From Vallitaleaceae bacterium 9-2 (lineage in GTDB: Bacteria; Bacillota; Clostridia; Lachnospirales; Vallitaleaceae): a stretch of DNA of 64,000 nucleotides. The stretch spans positions 1,426,001 through 1,490,000 of the forward strand of contig CP121691.1 of assembly GCA_038396585.1 (NCBI GenBank), read 5' to 3'. A model generated the notes under the pieces. It was not told where the DNA came from. It ran no database searches and saw nothing but the letters and a program-made list of their open reading frames with translations. Made by a program: the position numbers and the translations under genes. Below are positions 26,095 to 36,145 of the stretch, in pieces (the stretch's first letter is position 1; each line of letters starts with the position of its first letter).

Positions 26095-27261
26095 ATGAAA
26101 ATTACAATCGCAGGAACGGGATATGTTGGTCTTTCTAATGCAATTTTACTTGCACAAAATAATGAAGTAATTGCATTAGATATTATTCAGGAAAAAGTGG
26201 ATATGATTAATCAAAGGCAATCGCCAATTATTGATCCTGAAATTGAAGACTATCTTAAAAATAAAGAATTGAATTTAACGGCAACAACAGATAATTTTTT
26301 GGCATATAAAGATGCTGAGTACGTCATTATCTCAACACCGACAAACTATGATCCGGATAAAAATTATTTTAATACGCGAACGGTAGAAGCGGTTATTGCA
26401 AATGTACTTTCAATTAATCCAAAAGCGATTATGGTTATAAAATCAACAGTTCCCGTAGGATATACAGAGACGGTTAGAGAAAAATTTGATACAGATAATA
26501 TTATTTTTTCACCTGAATTTTTAAGAGAAGGAAAGGCTTTATATGACAATTTGTACCCATCCAGAATTGTTGTTGGAGAAAAGTCGAAACGTGCAGAAGT
26601 TTTTGCCGACTTGTTACAAGAAGGTGCCCTAAAAGAAGAAATACCTGTTCTATATACAGATTCAACAGAGGCAGAGGCGATTAAATTGTTCGCCAATACA
26701 TATTTGGCTCTTCGCGTAGCATACTTTAATGAGTTAGATTCATATGCGGAAGTTCGTGGATTGGATACAAAACAAATTATTGAAGGTGTGGGGCTAGACC
26801 CTCGTATTGGAACGCACTACAACAATCCTTCTTTTGGATACGGTGGATATTGCTTGCCCAAAGATACAAAGCAGCTATTGGCAAATTATTCAGATATTCC
26901 CCAAAATATTATGTCAGCTATTGTGGATGCGAATCGCACACGCAAAGACCATATAGCGGATATGATTATTAAGAAAAATCCGGACGTTGTCGGGGTGTAT
27001 CGATTGACCATGAAAATGGATTCGGATAACTTTAGGCAATCCGCCATTCAAGGCGTCATGAAAAGGATTAAAGCCAAAGGAATAGAAGTTGTTGTTTTTG
27101 AACCTGCATTACAAGAAGAGACGTTCTTTAAATCAAGAGTGATAAAAGACTTTGAAGAGTTTAAAAGGATTTCGGATGTTATTGTAGCCAATCGACTATC
27201 AAAAGAATTACTGGATGTAAAAGACAAGATTTACACAAGGGATTTGTTTTCTCGGGATTAG
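26095..27261 (+). CDS. ugd: UDP-glucose 6-dehydrogenase (HasB-type, short form)
   Basis: 388-aa NAD-dependent dehydrogenase oxidising UDP-glucose to UDP-glucuronate in the cytoplasm. It has the N-terminal GTGYVGL Rossmann motif, [35 protein letters not shown] and the catalytic Cys in [14 protein letters not shown] (about Cys253). Its length and pattern match the streptococcal HasB group, not the AlgD-like enzyme at 5282. ATG follows GGGAGAAAAA. It supplies UDP-GlcA, the substrate of the epimerase at 16568. An insertion sequence lies directly upstream, but the promoter is intact. Confidence 0.93.
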   Translation: MKITIAGTGYVGLSNAILLAQNNEVIALDIIQEKVDMINQRQSPIIDPEIEDYLKNKELNLTATTDNFLAYKDAEYVIISTPTNYDPDKNYFNTRTVEAVIANVLSINPKAIMVIKSTVPVGYTETVREKFDTDNIIFSPEFLREGKALYDNLYPSRIVVGEKSKRAEVFADLLQEGALKEEIPVLYTDSTEAEAIKLFANTYLALRVAYFNELDSYAEVRGLDTKQIIEGVGLDPRIGTHYNNPSFGYGGYCLPKDTKQLLANYSDIPQNIMSAIVDANRTRKDHIADMIIKKNPDVVGVYRLTMKMDSDNFRQSAIQGVMKRIKAKGIEVVVFEPALQEETFFKSRVIKDFEEFKRISDVIVANRLSKELLDVKDKIYTRDLFSRD

Positions 27262-27280
27262 CAAGAGTTAGGAGAAGCTC

Positions 27281-28063
27281 ATGGAACGAAAAATGTTTTG
27301 CTTTGATTTAGACAATACATTGCTCAATCATAAAAAATATAAGATATCCGAACGTATCCTTCATGCGTTAGAGAGGCTAAAGCAACAAGGGCATATTGTT
27401 GTACTAGCCTCAGGGCGGGATTTTGATACACCTAATAGTAAACCCTTTGCTGACATGATTAATCCTCAAGCGATTGTTCATGCCAATGGATTAAAAGTAA
27501 CGGCAAATGCGGAACTGCTTTTTGAGCATTATTTTGATAAGCAGTTAATGAAAAAGGTGCTTGATTATGGAACGTATAATAACCTATGCGTTGGTGCGTC
27601 CATCGAAGGCGGAGAATACTATACACATTATGAAATTATACGTGAATTTGAAATCAACATGTATGGATATTGTCATAAGACGTATCACGAGTCTTATGAA
27701 TTATTAAATCGACAGGTCCATTCATTGCATATTGTTGCCGATAAAGAAGAAATTCTTGAGTTGGTTCGAGAGATTCAAGGTTTACATTATTTTTTGTTTA
27801 ATGGAAACTTTGGTGCAGATTTAATGGATGTTGTTTGGTCTAAAGCAGAAGGAATTCAAGTACTTCATGATTATTACGGCATGACGTGGGAAGATACGAT
27901 TTGCTTTGGTGATAGTATGAATGACTTGTCAATGATTCAAAAGGCAAAGCGAGGTTTTGCCGTTGAAAATGGGACCCAAATTTTAAAAGATGCTGCGGAT
28001 ATGATTATAAAAAGTGTTGATGAAGACGGTGTTGCTTTAGCAATAGAGACTTTTTTTCTATAA
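27281..28063 (+). CDS. HAD-IIB (Cof-type) phosphatase
   Basis: 260-aa haloacid-dehalogenase phosphatase. Motif I is FDLDNTLL, motif II ASGRDFDTP, and motif IV CFGDSMNDLSMI, with a Cof-type C2 cap between. The family hydrolyses sugar phosphates or phosphorylated cofactors; the substrate here is unknown. It starts 19 nt after ugd with an AGGAG site, so it is probably co-transcribed. Confidence 0.88.
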   Translation: MERKMFCFDLDNTLLNHKKYKISERILHALERLKQQGHIVVLASGRDFDTPNSKPFADMINPQAIVHANGLKVTANAELLFEHYFDKQLMKKVLDYGTYNNLCVGASIEGGEYYTHYEIIREFEINMYGYCHKTYHESYELLNRQVHSLHIVADKEEILELVREIQGLHYFLFNGNFGADLMDVVWSKAEGIQVLHDYYGMTWEDTICFGDSMNDLSMIQKAKRGFAVENGTQILKDAADMIIKSVDEDGVALAIETFFL

Positions 28064-28107
28064 TGATATAGGCGCATTGATAGCTCAAGTCAAGAAAGTG
28101 TGAATAA

Positions 28108-28551
28108 ATGTTTAAGAATAAATTTAAATTACGATACTGGATTTTGCCTATTTTTTGGATGGGACTTATTTTTATGTTTTCTCATCAACCGGCAACACAG
28201 TCAGGAAAACTTAGCTCTTCAATTACAGAGAAAGTACTTCAAGTACTTGAGAACTTTGTTCCAAATATAACATCAGAGCTAGACTGGTGGCATGGATTCA
28301 TTCGTAAAAACGCACATTTTTTTATATATTTTATTCTAGGGATTTTATTAATGAATCCACTAAAAAAATCACAGGTGAAACGTCCCTATACAGCAGCATT
28401 TGTCATATCAGCATTGTATGCGGTTAGCGATGAGACGCACCAGCTGTTTATTGAAGGAAGAGTAGGAACGATTTATGATGTACTTATTGACACATCAGGT
28501 GCATTAACAGGGCTCTTATTGTATAAGACATATAAAAAAATTACGCATTAA
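28108..28551 (+). CDS. VanZ-like family membrane protein
   Basis: 147-aa protein with four hydrophobic segments and the VanZ-family pattern: FWMGLIFMFSHQPA near the N-terminus, RKNAHFFIYFILGILL, AVSDETHQLFIEGRVGT and DVLIDTSGALTGLLL. The family's role is poorly known; VanZ itself gives low-level teicoplanin resistance. The 3' end overlaps the convergent AraC gene by 11 nt. Confidence 0.85.
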   Translation: MFKNKFKLRYWILPIFWMGLIFMFSHQPATQSGKLSSSITEKVLQVLENFVPNITSELDWWHGFIRKNAHFFIYFILGILLMNPLKKSQVKRPYTAAFVISALYAVSDETHQLFIEGRVGTIYDVLIDTSGALTGLLLYKTYKKITH

Positions 28552-29380
28552 ATGTTATACTACGTCGGTGTTTTCGATACTCAGAAGGCGAAACACCGAT
28601 ATTTTTTTTGAAGATTTTTGAAAAATGGTAAGGGTTTTCATAGCCAATTGAGTTACCGATAGTTCCAATGGCAATATTTGTTGTCGCAAGTAAATATGTG
28701 GCTTGTTGCATACGATAGCGGATAAGATAATTTTGCGGTGAATAGCCGGTATATTTTTTAAAAAGCCTGGAAAAATAACTGCGTTCAAGATCGACATAGG
28801 AGGTAATATCATCCACACGAATATTTTGAGTATAGTTTTTGGCGATATAATTACAGGCTGAATCAACATAAGGATCACCTTGGGTGGATTCGCGTAATGC
28901 AATAAAGTCCGTTGAACCGTTGAGTTCTTGGAATAATTCATCAATAATCAGATGGAGTAACCCAGTGCTTTTGTAATAGGAGCTTAGTGCTCGGGTAGAT
29001 AGATCGGTTAACTGGGTGATATATTGCCATAACATGTGGGTGTCATTAAAACTTAAAATGGGATGATCAACATCGATGCCAATATTTTCAAGTTGCCAAA
29101 CGACATCCGTACTTTTAAAACCGACCCAGTAATAATGCCAGGGGTCAAAGGCATCGGCTTCATAGTAGGTGATCACATCAGGAAAAATAATAAAGGCCTG
29201 ATTCTTTTTGACAAAAAAGGTCTGATTGTTGACGTGAAAGGTACCACATCCTTCTTTGATAAAATGTATTAACACATGGGTCCGGACAAACGGACCAAAG
29301 CTATGTTTGGGTGCGCATATTTCTGAGCCTTTATTAAAAAGCTCCAAAGGTTCGTGAGACATTTTCTCCTCCAAAATCAC
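28541..29380 (-). CDS. AraC family transcriptional regulator
   Basis: 279 aa with an N-terminal cupin-like sensor (VLIHFIKEGCGTFHVNN, then PDVITYYEADAFDPWHYYWVGF) and a C-terminal double helix-turn-helix (VDLERSYFSRLFKKYTGYSPQNYL, then GYENPYHFSKIFKKNIGVSPSEYRK). This layout is typical of regulators that sense plant or oligosaccharide sugars. It is divergent from the GH4 gene, whose promoter region it probably controls. The start follows GGAGAAA. Confidence 0.9.
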   Translation of the reverse strand: MILEEKMSHEPLELFNKGSEICAPKHSFGPFVRTHVLIHFIKEGCGTFHVNNQTFFVKKNQAFIIFPDVITYYEADAFDPWHYYWVGFKSTDVVWQLENIGIDVDHPILSFNDTHMLWQYITQLTDLSTRALSSYYKSTGLLHLIIDELFQELNGSTDFIALRESTQGDPYVDSACNYIAKNYTQNIRVDDITSYVDLERSYFSRLFKKYTGYSPQNYLIRYRMQQATYLLATTNIAIGTIGNSIGYENPYHFSKIFKKNIGVSPSEYRKHRRSITFNA

Positions 29381-29483
29381 ATAAAGACAAATTTAGGTCA
29401 CATTTTTCAATGTTCATTTTACTCTGTTTTGATTAAAATAACAATAGATATAACAATATTCATTGACTAATAGGAGGAAAATG

Positions 29484-30785
29484 ATGACAAAAATTACGTT
29501 TATGGGTGCAGGAAGTACTGTGTTTGCAAAAAATGTGTTAGGGGACTGTATGGTCACTGACAGCTTACGTGATGCAGAGATTGCATTGTATGATATTGAT
29601 GAAAAACGCCTAAAAGAATCCGAGATGATTCTTAGAAATATTAATCAAAATTCAAATGCAGGTCGAGCAAAAATTATAACGTATACGCAACGAAAAGAAG
29701 CGCTTCGTGGAGCAAAGTATGTTATTAATGCTATTCAAGTTGGAGGCTATGATCCGTGTACAATTACTGACTTTGAAATCCCTAAAAAATATGGGTTACG
29801 TCAAACCATTGCTGACACATTGGGAATCGGAGGAATATTTCGAGCATTAAGAACGATTCCGGTGATGTTAGATTTTGCAAAAGATATGGAAGAAGTATGC
29901 CCAGATGCTTGGTTTTTGAACTATACAAATCCTATGGCAATGCTTACAGGTGCCATGTTAAGAGCCACATCTATAAAGACGATTGGATTGTGCCACAGTG
30001 TTCAAGTGTGCCCGCAAAATCTTTATGAAGGCTTAGGTTGGGAAGAAGATAAAGAAATACAAACACTTATTGCCGGAATTAATCATATGGCATGGCTTTT
30101 GGAGATAAAAAAAGATGGCGTGGATTTGTATCCAAAGATAAAGGAGCATGTAAAAAACAATGGATTACCTCAAAAAGATGCTGTTCGCTTTGAGATGATG
30201 CAAACATTTGGATATTATGTAACGGAGTCAAGTGAACATAATGCAGAATATTTGCCTTATTTTATCAAAAGTAAATACCCAGAACTGATTGAACGTTATC
30301 ATATCCCATTAGATGAGTACCCACGTCGTTGTATAAAACAAATTGACGAATGGAATAAAACGCGTGAAGAACTGTTAGGTGATGTAAAATTAACACATGA
30401 AAGAACCCATGAGTACGGTTCTTATATTATCGAGGCGATGGAGACAAATGTACCATATAAAATAGGTGGAAATGTCTTAAATACAGGATTGATAACGAAC
30501 TTGCCCTATGACGCCGTTGTTGAAGTCCCTTGTATGGTCGATGCATCAGGTATTTCGCCAACCTATGTTGGAAAGTTACCAGAACAATTAGCTGCGTTAA
30601 ATCGCACCAATGTGAATGTGCAGCTTTTAACAATAGAAGCTGCACTGACACAAAAGCGTGAATATATTTATCATGCGGCGATGCTCGATCCCCATACGTC
30701 GTCGGAACTATCCATGGATGAAATCAAGAATCTTGTTGATGATCTTATACAAGCCCATGGAGACTGGCTGCCAGAATATAGATAA
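29484..30785 (+). CDS. GH4 family glycosidase, alpha-galactosidase-like (MelA type)
   Basis: About 434-aa NAD+ and metal-dependent glycoside hydrolase of family 4, acting by an oxidation-elimination mechanism in the cytoplasm. It has an N-terminal NAD motif (FMGAGSTVFAKN), GGYDPCTITDFE, QTIADTLGIGGI, LNYTNPMAM, the metal-binding Cys in GLCHSVQ, and GINHMAW. It is closest by eye to MelA alpha-galactosidases; the CHSV motif is also seen in alpha-galacturonidases of the family, which would suit the uronate theme. AGGAGG lies 3 nt before ATG 29481 and 6 nt before ATG 29484. It is divergent from the AraC gene and convergent with the GH3 gene. Confidence 0.87.
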   Translation: MTKITFMGAGSTVFAKNVLGDCMVTDSLRDAEIALYDIDEKRLKESEMILRNINQNSNAGRAKIITYTQRKEALRGAKYVINAIQVGGYDPCTITDFEIPKKYGLRQTIADTLGIGGIFRALRTIPVMLDFAKDMEEVCPDAWFLNYTNPMAMLTGAMLRATSIKTIGLCHSVQVCPQNLYEGLGWEEDKEIQTLIAGINHMAWLLEIKKDGVDLYPKIKEHVKNNGLPQKDAVRFEMMQTFGYYVTESSEHNAEYLPYFIKSKYPELIERYHIPLDEYPRRCIKQIDEWNKTREELLGDVKLTHERTHEYGSYIIEAMETNVPYKIGGNVLNTGLITNLPYDAVVEVPCMVDASGISPTYVGKLPEQLAALNRTNVNVQLLTIEAALTQKREYIYHAAMLDPHTSSELSMDEIKNLVDDLIQAHGDWLPEYR

Positions 30786-30797
30786 ATATCCAAAGTA

Positions 30798-33002
30798 TTA
30801 GTCATGTAATGTAAAAGGCATCGCATCATATGTGGCTGAGTTTGGACCAATCATAACAATAAATTGTCCGGGTTCAGATTGATAATCCATTGTAGCTGTG
30901 TAGAATCTAAGCATTTCTTCAGAAATGACAAATTCAACAGTTACAGTGGATTGTTTTTTTATATGGATTTTTTCAAATCCTTTTAATTCTTTTACAGGAC
31001 GTGCAACGCTACCTGCACAATCTCTAATATAAAGTTGAACGACTTCGCTGCCATCAAATTTTCCGGTGTTGGTCACATCAATTGAAGCAGTGATGGTATC
31101 GGTATAGCCCATTTCACAACTGGATAACCTTAGGTTGCTATATTCAAAAGTTGTGTAGCTTAAGCCATAGCCAAAAGGATAGAGTGGACTATTTGGCTGA
31201 TCGATATAGTGAGAGCGATAGCGAAGCCCAGGATCATATGCCTTGCCATATGTATAGTGCTCAGTTTCCAAAGGACGGCCTGTATTAAAGTGATTATAGT
31301 ATAGAGGAATCTGACCGACACGGCGTGGAAAGGTCATCGTAAGGTGTCCGCTTGGATTGATATCGCCAAAAAGTATGTCAGCGATAGCATTACCGCCTTC
31401 AGTACCTGGAAACCAGGCTTCTATAAGGGCAGGAACGTTGGCATCAAACCATTCTAGGTCTAAGGGGCGACCATTGAATAATACGGCAACGGTTGGTTTG
31501 TTAATTTCTAAGATGACTTGAGCTAATTGTTGCTGTATATGGGGAATCTGGATATTTCCACGATTGGCGCCTTCACCGGACATATCTTGACTTTCACCTA
31601 ACGCTAAGATGATAACATCTGCATCTTCAGCTATTTTTTTTGCGTCGTGAAAGGTTGGATCATCTGCTGTAAATATGTCACATCCTTTTGAAGTGGTTAC
31701 AATCCCATCAGGTCCAAGTTGATTTTTGATGCCTTGAGTTAACGTAACGGTATCCTTATTATCACCAAGAGCGTTCCACCAACCGAGTAAATCACCAGAA
31801 TCTGCATGGGGACCAATCACGGCAATGCGTTGTGTCGTCTTGGATAATGGAAGTATATTATCATTTTTAAGTAATACCATTGTCTCGCTTGCGACTTCTC
31901 TAGCTTCTGCGCGATGAGCAAGAGACAGGTGAAGTTTTTTTTCTTCTTTTTCGTTAGCAAAACGGTAAGGATTATCAAATAAACCTAGATCTTCTTTTAA
32001 TTGGAGAATGCGTAAAACAGCAGTATCTAGAAGCTCAATAGAAATTGTTTTGTCCTCGACTAAGTTTTTTAATTGAGTATAATAGATGTTTGATGTCATC
32101 TCGATATCCACACCGGCAGTGATTGCTTTGTGGGCACAATCATAGCTATCTGTAGCTGCACCATGAACAAGTGCTTCATAAATAGAGTCCCAATCAGATA
32201 TAATAAGTTTGTCATAGGCCCATTCTTTTCTCAAAATAGTTTGAAGAAGAAATGTGTTAATACTTGCCGGAATTCCATCATATAAATTGAAAGAAGTCAT
32301 AATCATAGAACTGCCGGCTTCAAGTGCTGCGCGGTAACCGGGCAGATAATATTCACGAAGCCAACGCTCTGAGATATCGACTGTATTATAATCACGACCG
32401 CCCTCAGCAGCTCCATACGCAGCAAAATGTTTTGTGCATGCAACCATCGAATAGGGTGAAGCATATGTATCGGTTTGAAAACCTTTAACCGTCGCACTGG
32501 CCATTAATCCGTTGAGATAGGCGTCTTCGCCAGGGCTTTCCATGACACGTCCCCAACGTGGGTCGCGTACCAAGTCAACCATTGGGGCGAAGGTTACGTG
32601 TTGACCGCTGACACTACCTTCAATAGAGGCAACACGAGCACAGCGCATTGCAGCTTCAGGATTCCATGATGCGCTAAGGGCAAGGTTAATGGGGAAGATG
32701 GTCTTATACCCATGTATAATATCATACATAAATAATAACGGAATGGATAAACGATGATTTTTAATATAGTCGGATTGAATTCGAATCATATCAGCGGCTG
32801 TCTCAACTGAAAGAAAAGAGCCTACATTATAGAGGTCCTTTTTTTTCATAAGTACTTCACCGGTAGGACCTGTGAAATTTTCTGAAGCATCTTTTTTCCC
32901 AATAAGCCCCTCATATGTTGAAGGGTGAATTTGAATCATTTGTCCGATTTTTTCTTCTAAAGTCATTTGTTGTAGTAAGTCTTGTATGCGTTGACTAAAC
33001 AT
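30798..33002 (-). CDS. GH3 family beta-glucosidase/beta-xylosidase (BglX-like)
   Basis: About 734 aa. It has an N-terminal TIM barrel with the nucleophile region KLIISDWDSI (Asp in the family SDW motif), KHFAAYGAAEGGRDYN, a second alpha/beta domain (RIAVIGPHADSGDLLGWW, LGESQDMSGEGANR) and a C-terminal fibronectin-III-like domain. No signal peptide is visible, suggesting a cytoplasmic enzyme for imported oligosaccharides. ATG 33002 follows GGAGGT; the in-frame ATG at 33014 overlaps that site. It is divergent from the next AraC gene. Confidence 0.92.
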   Translation of the reverse strand: MFSQRIQDLLQQMTLEEKIGQMIQIHPSTYEGLIGKKDASENFTGPTGEVLMKKKDLYNVGSFLSVETAADMIRIQSDYIKNHRLSIPLLFMYDIIHGYKTIFPINLALSASWNPEAAMRCARVASIEGSVSGQHVTFAPMVDLVRDPRWGRVMESPGEDAYLNGLMASATVKGFQTDTYASPYSMVACTKHFAAYGAAEGGRDYNTVDISERWLREYYLPGYRAALEAGSSMIMTSFNLYDGIPASINTFLLQTILRKEWAYDKLIISDWDSIYEALVHGAATDSYDCAHKAITAGVDIEMTSNIYYTQLKNLVEDKTISIELLDTAVLRILQLKEDLGLFDNPYRFANEKEEKKLHLSLAHRAEAREVASETMVLLKNDNILPLSKTTQRIAVIGPHADSGDLLGWWNALGDNKDTVTLTQGIKNQLGPDGIVTTSKGCDIFTADDPTFHDAKKIAEDADVIILALGESQDMSGEGANRGNIQIPHIQQQLAQVILEINKPTVAVLFNGRPLDLEWFDANVPALIEAWFPGTEGGNAIADILFGDINPSGHLTMTFPRRVGQIPLYYNHFNTGRPLETEHYTYGKAYDPGLRYRSHYIDQPNSPLYPFGYGLSYTTFEYSNLRLSSCEMGYTDTITASIDVTNTGKFDGSEVVQLYIRDCAGSVARPVKELKGFEKIHIKKQSTVTVEFVISEEMLRFYTATMDYQSEPGQFIVMIGPNSATYDAMPFTLHD

Positions 33003-33120
33003 AGCAACCTCCATTTAAAAATAATGTTATTTCGTTGGGTTTATGATATAGTAATATAGGAGAAAAACATATAAAATGTTCGCAAATGTTAAAAATCTTG
33101 TGATGAAAAGAGTGAGAAAT

Positions 33121-33996
33121 ATGCATATAAAAAATATTGTGATTGATGCGAGTGAACTGAATCCGACCCTCATGCGCATGTATTTTTTTAATCAATCTCA
33201 AGAGTATTTTCCAGGTGAAAAACTTGAAAAACGTCATGTTTTGGATTTTGAATTTGAATTTTTTACGGAAAGTACGGGAGGGATGTATATTGATGATACA
33301 TATTATACGATTCAAGCGGGGGATGTTGTTTTAAAAAGGCCAGGTCAGTTTACACGTGCTGTCATGCCATATTCATGTTATCTATTAGGCATTGACCCGA
33401 CAGATAGGGCACAAAAAATCCAGCAAAGTACGCCGTATATTATGAACGGATACTTTGTTCCCTATTATAGGCACCATATTCTTGATCAACTACCGACTCG
33501 AATGCATCCAAAACAGCCGCAGATTTTTGCAGGCTTATTTGAAGAAATATTAAAGGAACGTCTAAATCCTAGTAAAATAAGTACAATTAAAATCAAAAAT
33601 CTGATCATGTCGATTATCATTCACATGTATGAAGAAACGGTTGAAAATAATGTGAATCAACCATCACCATATCGCAAAACATTTCAATTATTTAAAGAAT
33701 ATGTAGAAAATCATTTGGATGAGCAATTAACACTTGATCAAATCGCAAAACAATTGAAAGTGAGTCCGGCGCACTTTCATAAAATTTACAAAAAAACATT
33801 CCAACAAACACCGAATGAATATATTCTTCAAGAGCGTCTGAAAAAATCAAAAGAGCTGTTAATTCGATCGGATCAAAAAATTATAGATATTGCACTTACT
33901 ATCGGCTTTGCTTCAGCAACATATTTTTCGACAGTGTTTAAAAAATATGAAGGGATGACGCCGCGAGAGTATAGAAAACAATATACATATTATTAA
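33121..33996 (+). CDS. AraC family transcriptional regulator
   Basis: About 291 aa. An N-terminal cupin-like region (YTIQAGDVVLKRPGQFTRAV) is followed by a C-terminal AraC DNA-binding domain: LTLDQIAKQLKVSPAHFHKIYKKTFQQTPNEYI and IGFASATYFSTVFKKYEGMTPREY. Several in-frame starts exist (33076, 33103, 33121). ATG 33121 after GAGTGAG is a reasonable choice but not certain. It is divergent from the GH3 gene and probably its regulator. Confidence 0.86.
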   Translation: MHIKNIVIDASELNPTLMRMYFFNQSQEYFPGEKLEKRHVLDFEFEFFTESTGGMYIDDTYYTIQAGDVVLKRPGQFTRAVMPYSCYLLGIDPTDRAQKIQQSTPYIMNGYFVPYYRHHILDQLPTRMHPKQPQIFAGLFEEILKERLNPSKISTIKIKNLIMSIIIHMYEETVENNVNQPSPYRKTFQLFKEYVENHLDEQLTLDQIAKQLKVSPAHFHKIYKKTFQQTPNEYILQERLKKSKELLIRSDQKIIDIALTIGFASATYFSTVFKKYEGMTPREYRKQYTYY

Positions 33997-34020
33997 TATA
34001 CACAGAGAAAGGAGAACGTG

Positions 34021-34857
34021 ATGAAAAAGAAAAAAGTCGCGCTTGTAGTAGGGGCATCCTCAGGGATTGGAGAAAAGGTCGCTCGGCGCCTTGCTACATC
34101 TAAGTGTATAGTTTATGGTGTGGCAAGACGAACCAAACGCTTAGAACACCTAAAAAAGGCAGGCGTACATATAGCTTATATGGATGTGACAAAGACAGAA
34201 TCAATTGAAGCGGTTATCCGACATATTCTAGATCAGCATGGATATATTGATATTGTTATTAATAACGCAGGTTATGGGGAATATGGTATACTTGAAGAAG
34301 TGTCTATTGAGAATGCCAAGCAACAGTTTGATGTTAATCTATTTGGAGTAGCTCGTGTCAACCAGTGCGTGCTACCTGTGATGCGTAAGCAAAAAAGCGG
34401 ACGTATTATTGTTGTTGCTTCATCAGCTAGCCACGTAGCCACCTTAGGCTCAGGTTGGTACGGGGCGTCAAAACATGCCCTAAAAGGATTGGTAGAAGCC
34501 CAGCGAATGGAAGTATACCCTTTTAATATTCAACTCGTTCAAATAGAACCGGGACCGATTAAGACGGAATTTGAAACAACTGCAATCGAGACATTAAATG
34601 CTCAAGAAGCTATTGAAGACTATAAGGAATTAAGATATAATTACATGTGGTTCTTAAAGCATATGTTTGCCAAGGCACCAAGTGCTTTTTCAACAGTGGA
34701 TACAATTGTTAAAGCATCCCTAATCAAAAAACCTAAAAACACCTACCGTACGACAGGCTCAGCAAAATTGCTTCCCATCCTTAGAGGTATTCTTGGAAGT
34801 CATATGTATTTAAAAAGTGTTCATCATGTGATTTTGCGTAAAGGAAGAATAAAGTGA
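34021..34857 (+). CDS. Short-chain dehydrogenase/reductase
   Basis: About 278-aa classical SDR with the NAD(P) motif GASSGIGEKVARRLA, NNAGYGEYG, ASSASHVATLGSGWYGASKHALKG (catalytic Ser and YxxxK) and the EPGPIKTEF block. Substrate unknown. ATG 34021 is directly preceded by GTG 34018; AAGGAG lies at better spacing from the ATG. It follows the AraC gene by 24 nt and may be read from the same transcript. Confidence 0.88.
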   Translation: MKKKKVALVVGASSGIGEKVARRLATSKCIVYGVARRTKRLEHLKKAGVHIAYMDVTKTESIEAVIRHILDQHGYIDIVINNAGYGEYGILEEVSIENAKQQFDVNLFGVARVNQCVLPVMRKQKSGRIIVVASSASHVATLGSGWYGASKHALKGLVEAQRMEVYPFNIQLVQIEPGPIKTEFETTAIETLNAQEAIEDYKELRYNYMWFLKHMFAKAPSAFSTVDTIVKASLIKKPKNTYRTTGSAKLLPILRGILGSHMYLKSVHHVILRKGRIK

Positions 34858-34960
34858 CAGTGTTGCACATAGCTTGACAGACGGTTCATAATCATAAAGT
34901 TGAATGCGAGACAAATAAAGTTTTGTTATCGTACAAATAAGCAAAAAAAAGGAGTAAACA

Positions 34961-35461
34961 ATGAAAACAAACAAATTAACAAGAAGTGCTATGTTACTTG
35001 CATTAACCCTCGTTTTTCAAATTGGTTTTAGACAATTTGCGCAACCTTTAGTCGGTCCATTAGTCAATATGATGCTTTTATTATCGACAATGATTGTCGG
35101 AATTCCAATGGCTATCGTCATAGGGTGCTTAACGCCTATCATTGCTTTTTTATCTGGAATAATGGGGGTCTTGCCTTTGGTTCCGATGATTGCTGTTGCC
35201 AATACAATATATATAGTTGTTTTTGGATTAATCATCAAGAAAAAAGAAGGCATACTATACGAAGCAATTGCTTTAGCTTTAGGGGCAGGGGCAAAGTTCC
35301 TCTTTCTATTTATTGCAGTGCGCACGTTACTTCCGTTATTTATTGCACAGGTTAAGCCACCAGTTATTGCGGCATTTTCATTCCCACAATTATGGACCGC
35401 GCTTATTGGAGGTCTACTAGCACTTGTTATTATTAAATTATTGCCTAAATCAATGCAATAA
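34961..35461 (+). CDS. Membrane protein resembling an ECF transporter S component
   Basis: 166-aa protein with five to six hydrophobic helices and the S-component-like N-terminus (TRSAMLLALTLVFQIGFRQ) and PLVNMMLLLSTMIVG. S components bind a vitamin or small metabolite and use shared EcfA/EcfT energising subunits, which are not in this window. Vitamin specificity cannot be called, and no riboswitch was recognised in the 103 nt upstream. ATG follows AAAAGGAG. Confidence 0.72.
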   Translation: MKTNKLTRSAMLLALTLVFQIGFRQFAQPLVGPLVNMMLLLSTMIVGIPMAIVIGCLTPIIAFLSGIMGVLPLVPMIAVANTIYIVVFGLIIKKKEGILYEAIALALGAGAKFLFLFIAVRTLLPLFIAQVKPPVIAAFSFPQLWTALIGGLLALVIIKLLPKSMQ

Positions 35462-35479
35462 TTTCGAATTCGTCAAAAA

Positions 35480-35518
35480 TTCATAAATTATTCATATTAA
35501 GTTCATAAATCTAACATA
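35480..35518 (+). promoter_or_regulatory. Tandem 11-bp-spaced TTCATA repeats, OmpR/PhoP-family box candidate
   Basis: TTCATA occurs at 35480, 35491 and 35502 at exact 11-bp intervals, with a degenerate fourth copy (AACATA) at 35513. This matches the geometry of binding sites for PhoP-type response regulators, one helical turn per repeat, upstream of the flavodoxin-like gene. No biochemical support is available from sequence alone. Confidence 0.45.
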
Positions 35519-35589
35519 CCATGAAAATAAGTGTTTAATATCATAGGATGATTATGTGCTGTGTTATTAAAATGGTGGGAGGGAGACGA

Positions 35590-36096
35590 ATGAAAATAAT
35601 ATTGTTTTATGCGACAAAAAATCCTGAAGCTATAAAATTGATTCAACACTTTAACGATAAAATCAAAGAAAAAGGACATGAGGTTACTTTAATTGAAGCA
35701 AATAAATACATGCAATTAAATGCATCGATTGATCTTTCTGAGCCGGATACAATGTATGGCTTTGGAATATCGGGTTTAGATGAAGCGTCTAAACGAGAAA
35801 TTTTATGTTTGGCTAAGATGTTAAAGAATAGATATGTCAATAAGCCAGCGTTTATATATTCAGGAACACATAAGGATTTTCACAAAACGAAGCGTCAATT
35901 GCACAAGATTTTAAAAGATAAAAATTTTGATGTTGTCATTAGTCAAGTTAAGACATATAATTTGGTTGAAATGGAAAAAGTAATTGAACGATTACACGAT
36001 GTATATCGAAAATATTATTTAAGTAAAAGCCGCCAAAGGGATAAATCGATATTGTCTTGCGACATATGTGAGGTTTGTACAGAAAAAACAGAATAA
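35590..36096 (+). CDS. Flavodoxin-like fold protein with C-terminal cysteine motif
   Basis: 168-aa protein. The N-terminal MKIILFYATKNPEAIKLIQ resembles the first strand-loop of flavodoxin-like domains, and the central FIYSGTHKDFHKTKRQL has the shape of the third loop. It ends in a SCDICEVC cluster that could bind a metal or form disulfides. I do not recognise a named family. ATG 35590 after GGAGGGAG is preferred over the upstream ATG at 35548. It is preceded by the TTCATA tandem repeats and followed by a terminator. Confidence 0.6.
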   Translation: MKIILFYATKNPEAIKLIQHFNDKIKEKGHEVTLIEANKYMQLNASIDLSEPDTMYGFGISGLDEASKREILCLAKMLKNRYVNKPAFIYSGTHKDFHKTKRQLHKILKDKNFDVVISQVKTYNLVEMEKVIERLHDVYRKYYLSKSRQRDKSILSCDICEVCTEKTE

Positions 36097-36113
36097 AAAA
36101 TGTAAATTAAAAT

Positions 36114-36144
36114 AGGCTGTCCACATTTGTGTGGGTGGCCTTTT
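36114..36144 (+). terminator. Intrinsic terminator after the flavodoxin-like gene
   Basis: 12-bp stem, AGGCTGTCCACA with TGTGGGTGGCCT (three wobble pairs), loop TTTG, followed by TTTT. It separates the flavodoxin-like gene from the RiPP operon. Confidence 0.75.
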
Positions 36145-36145
36145 G

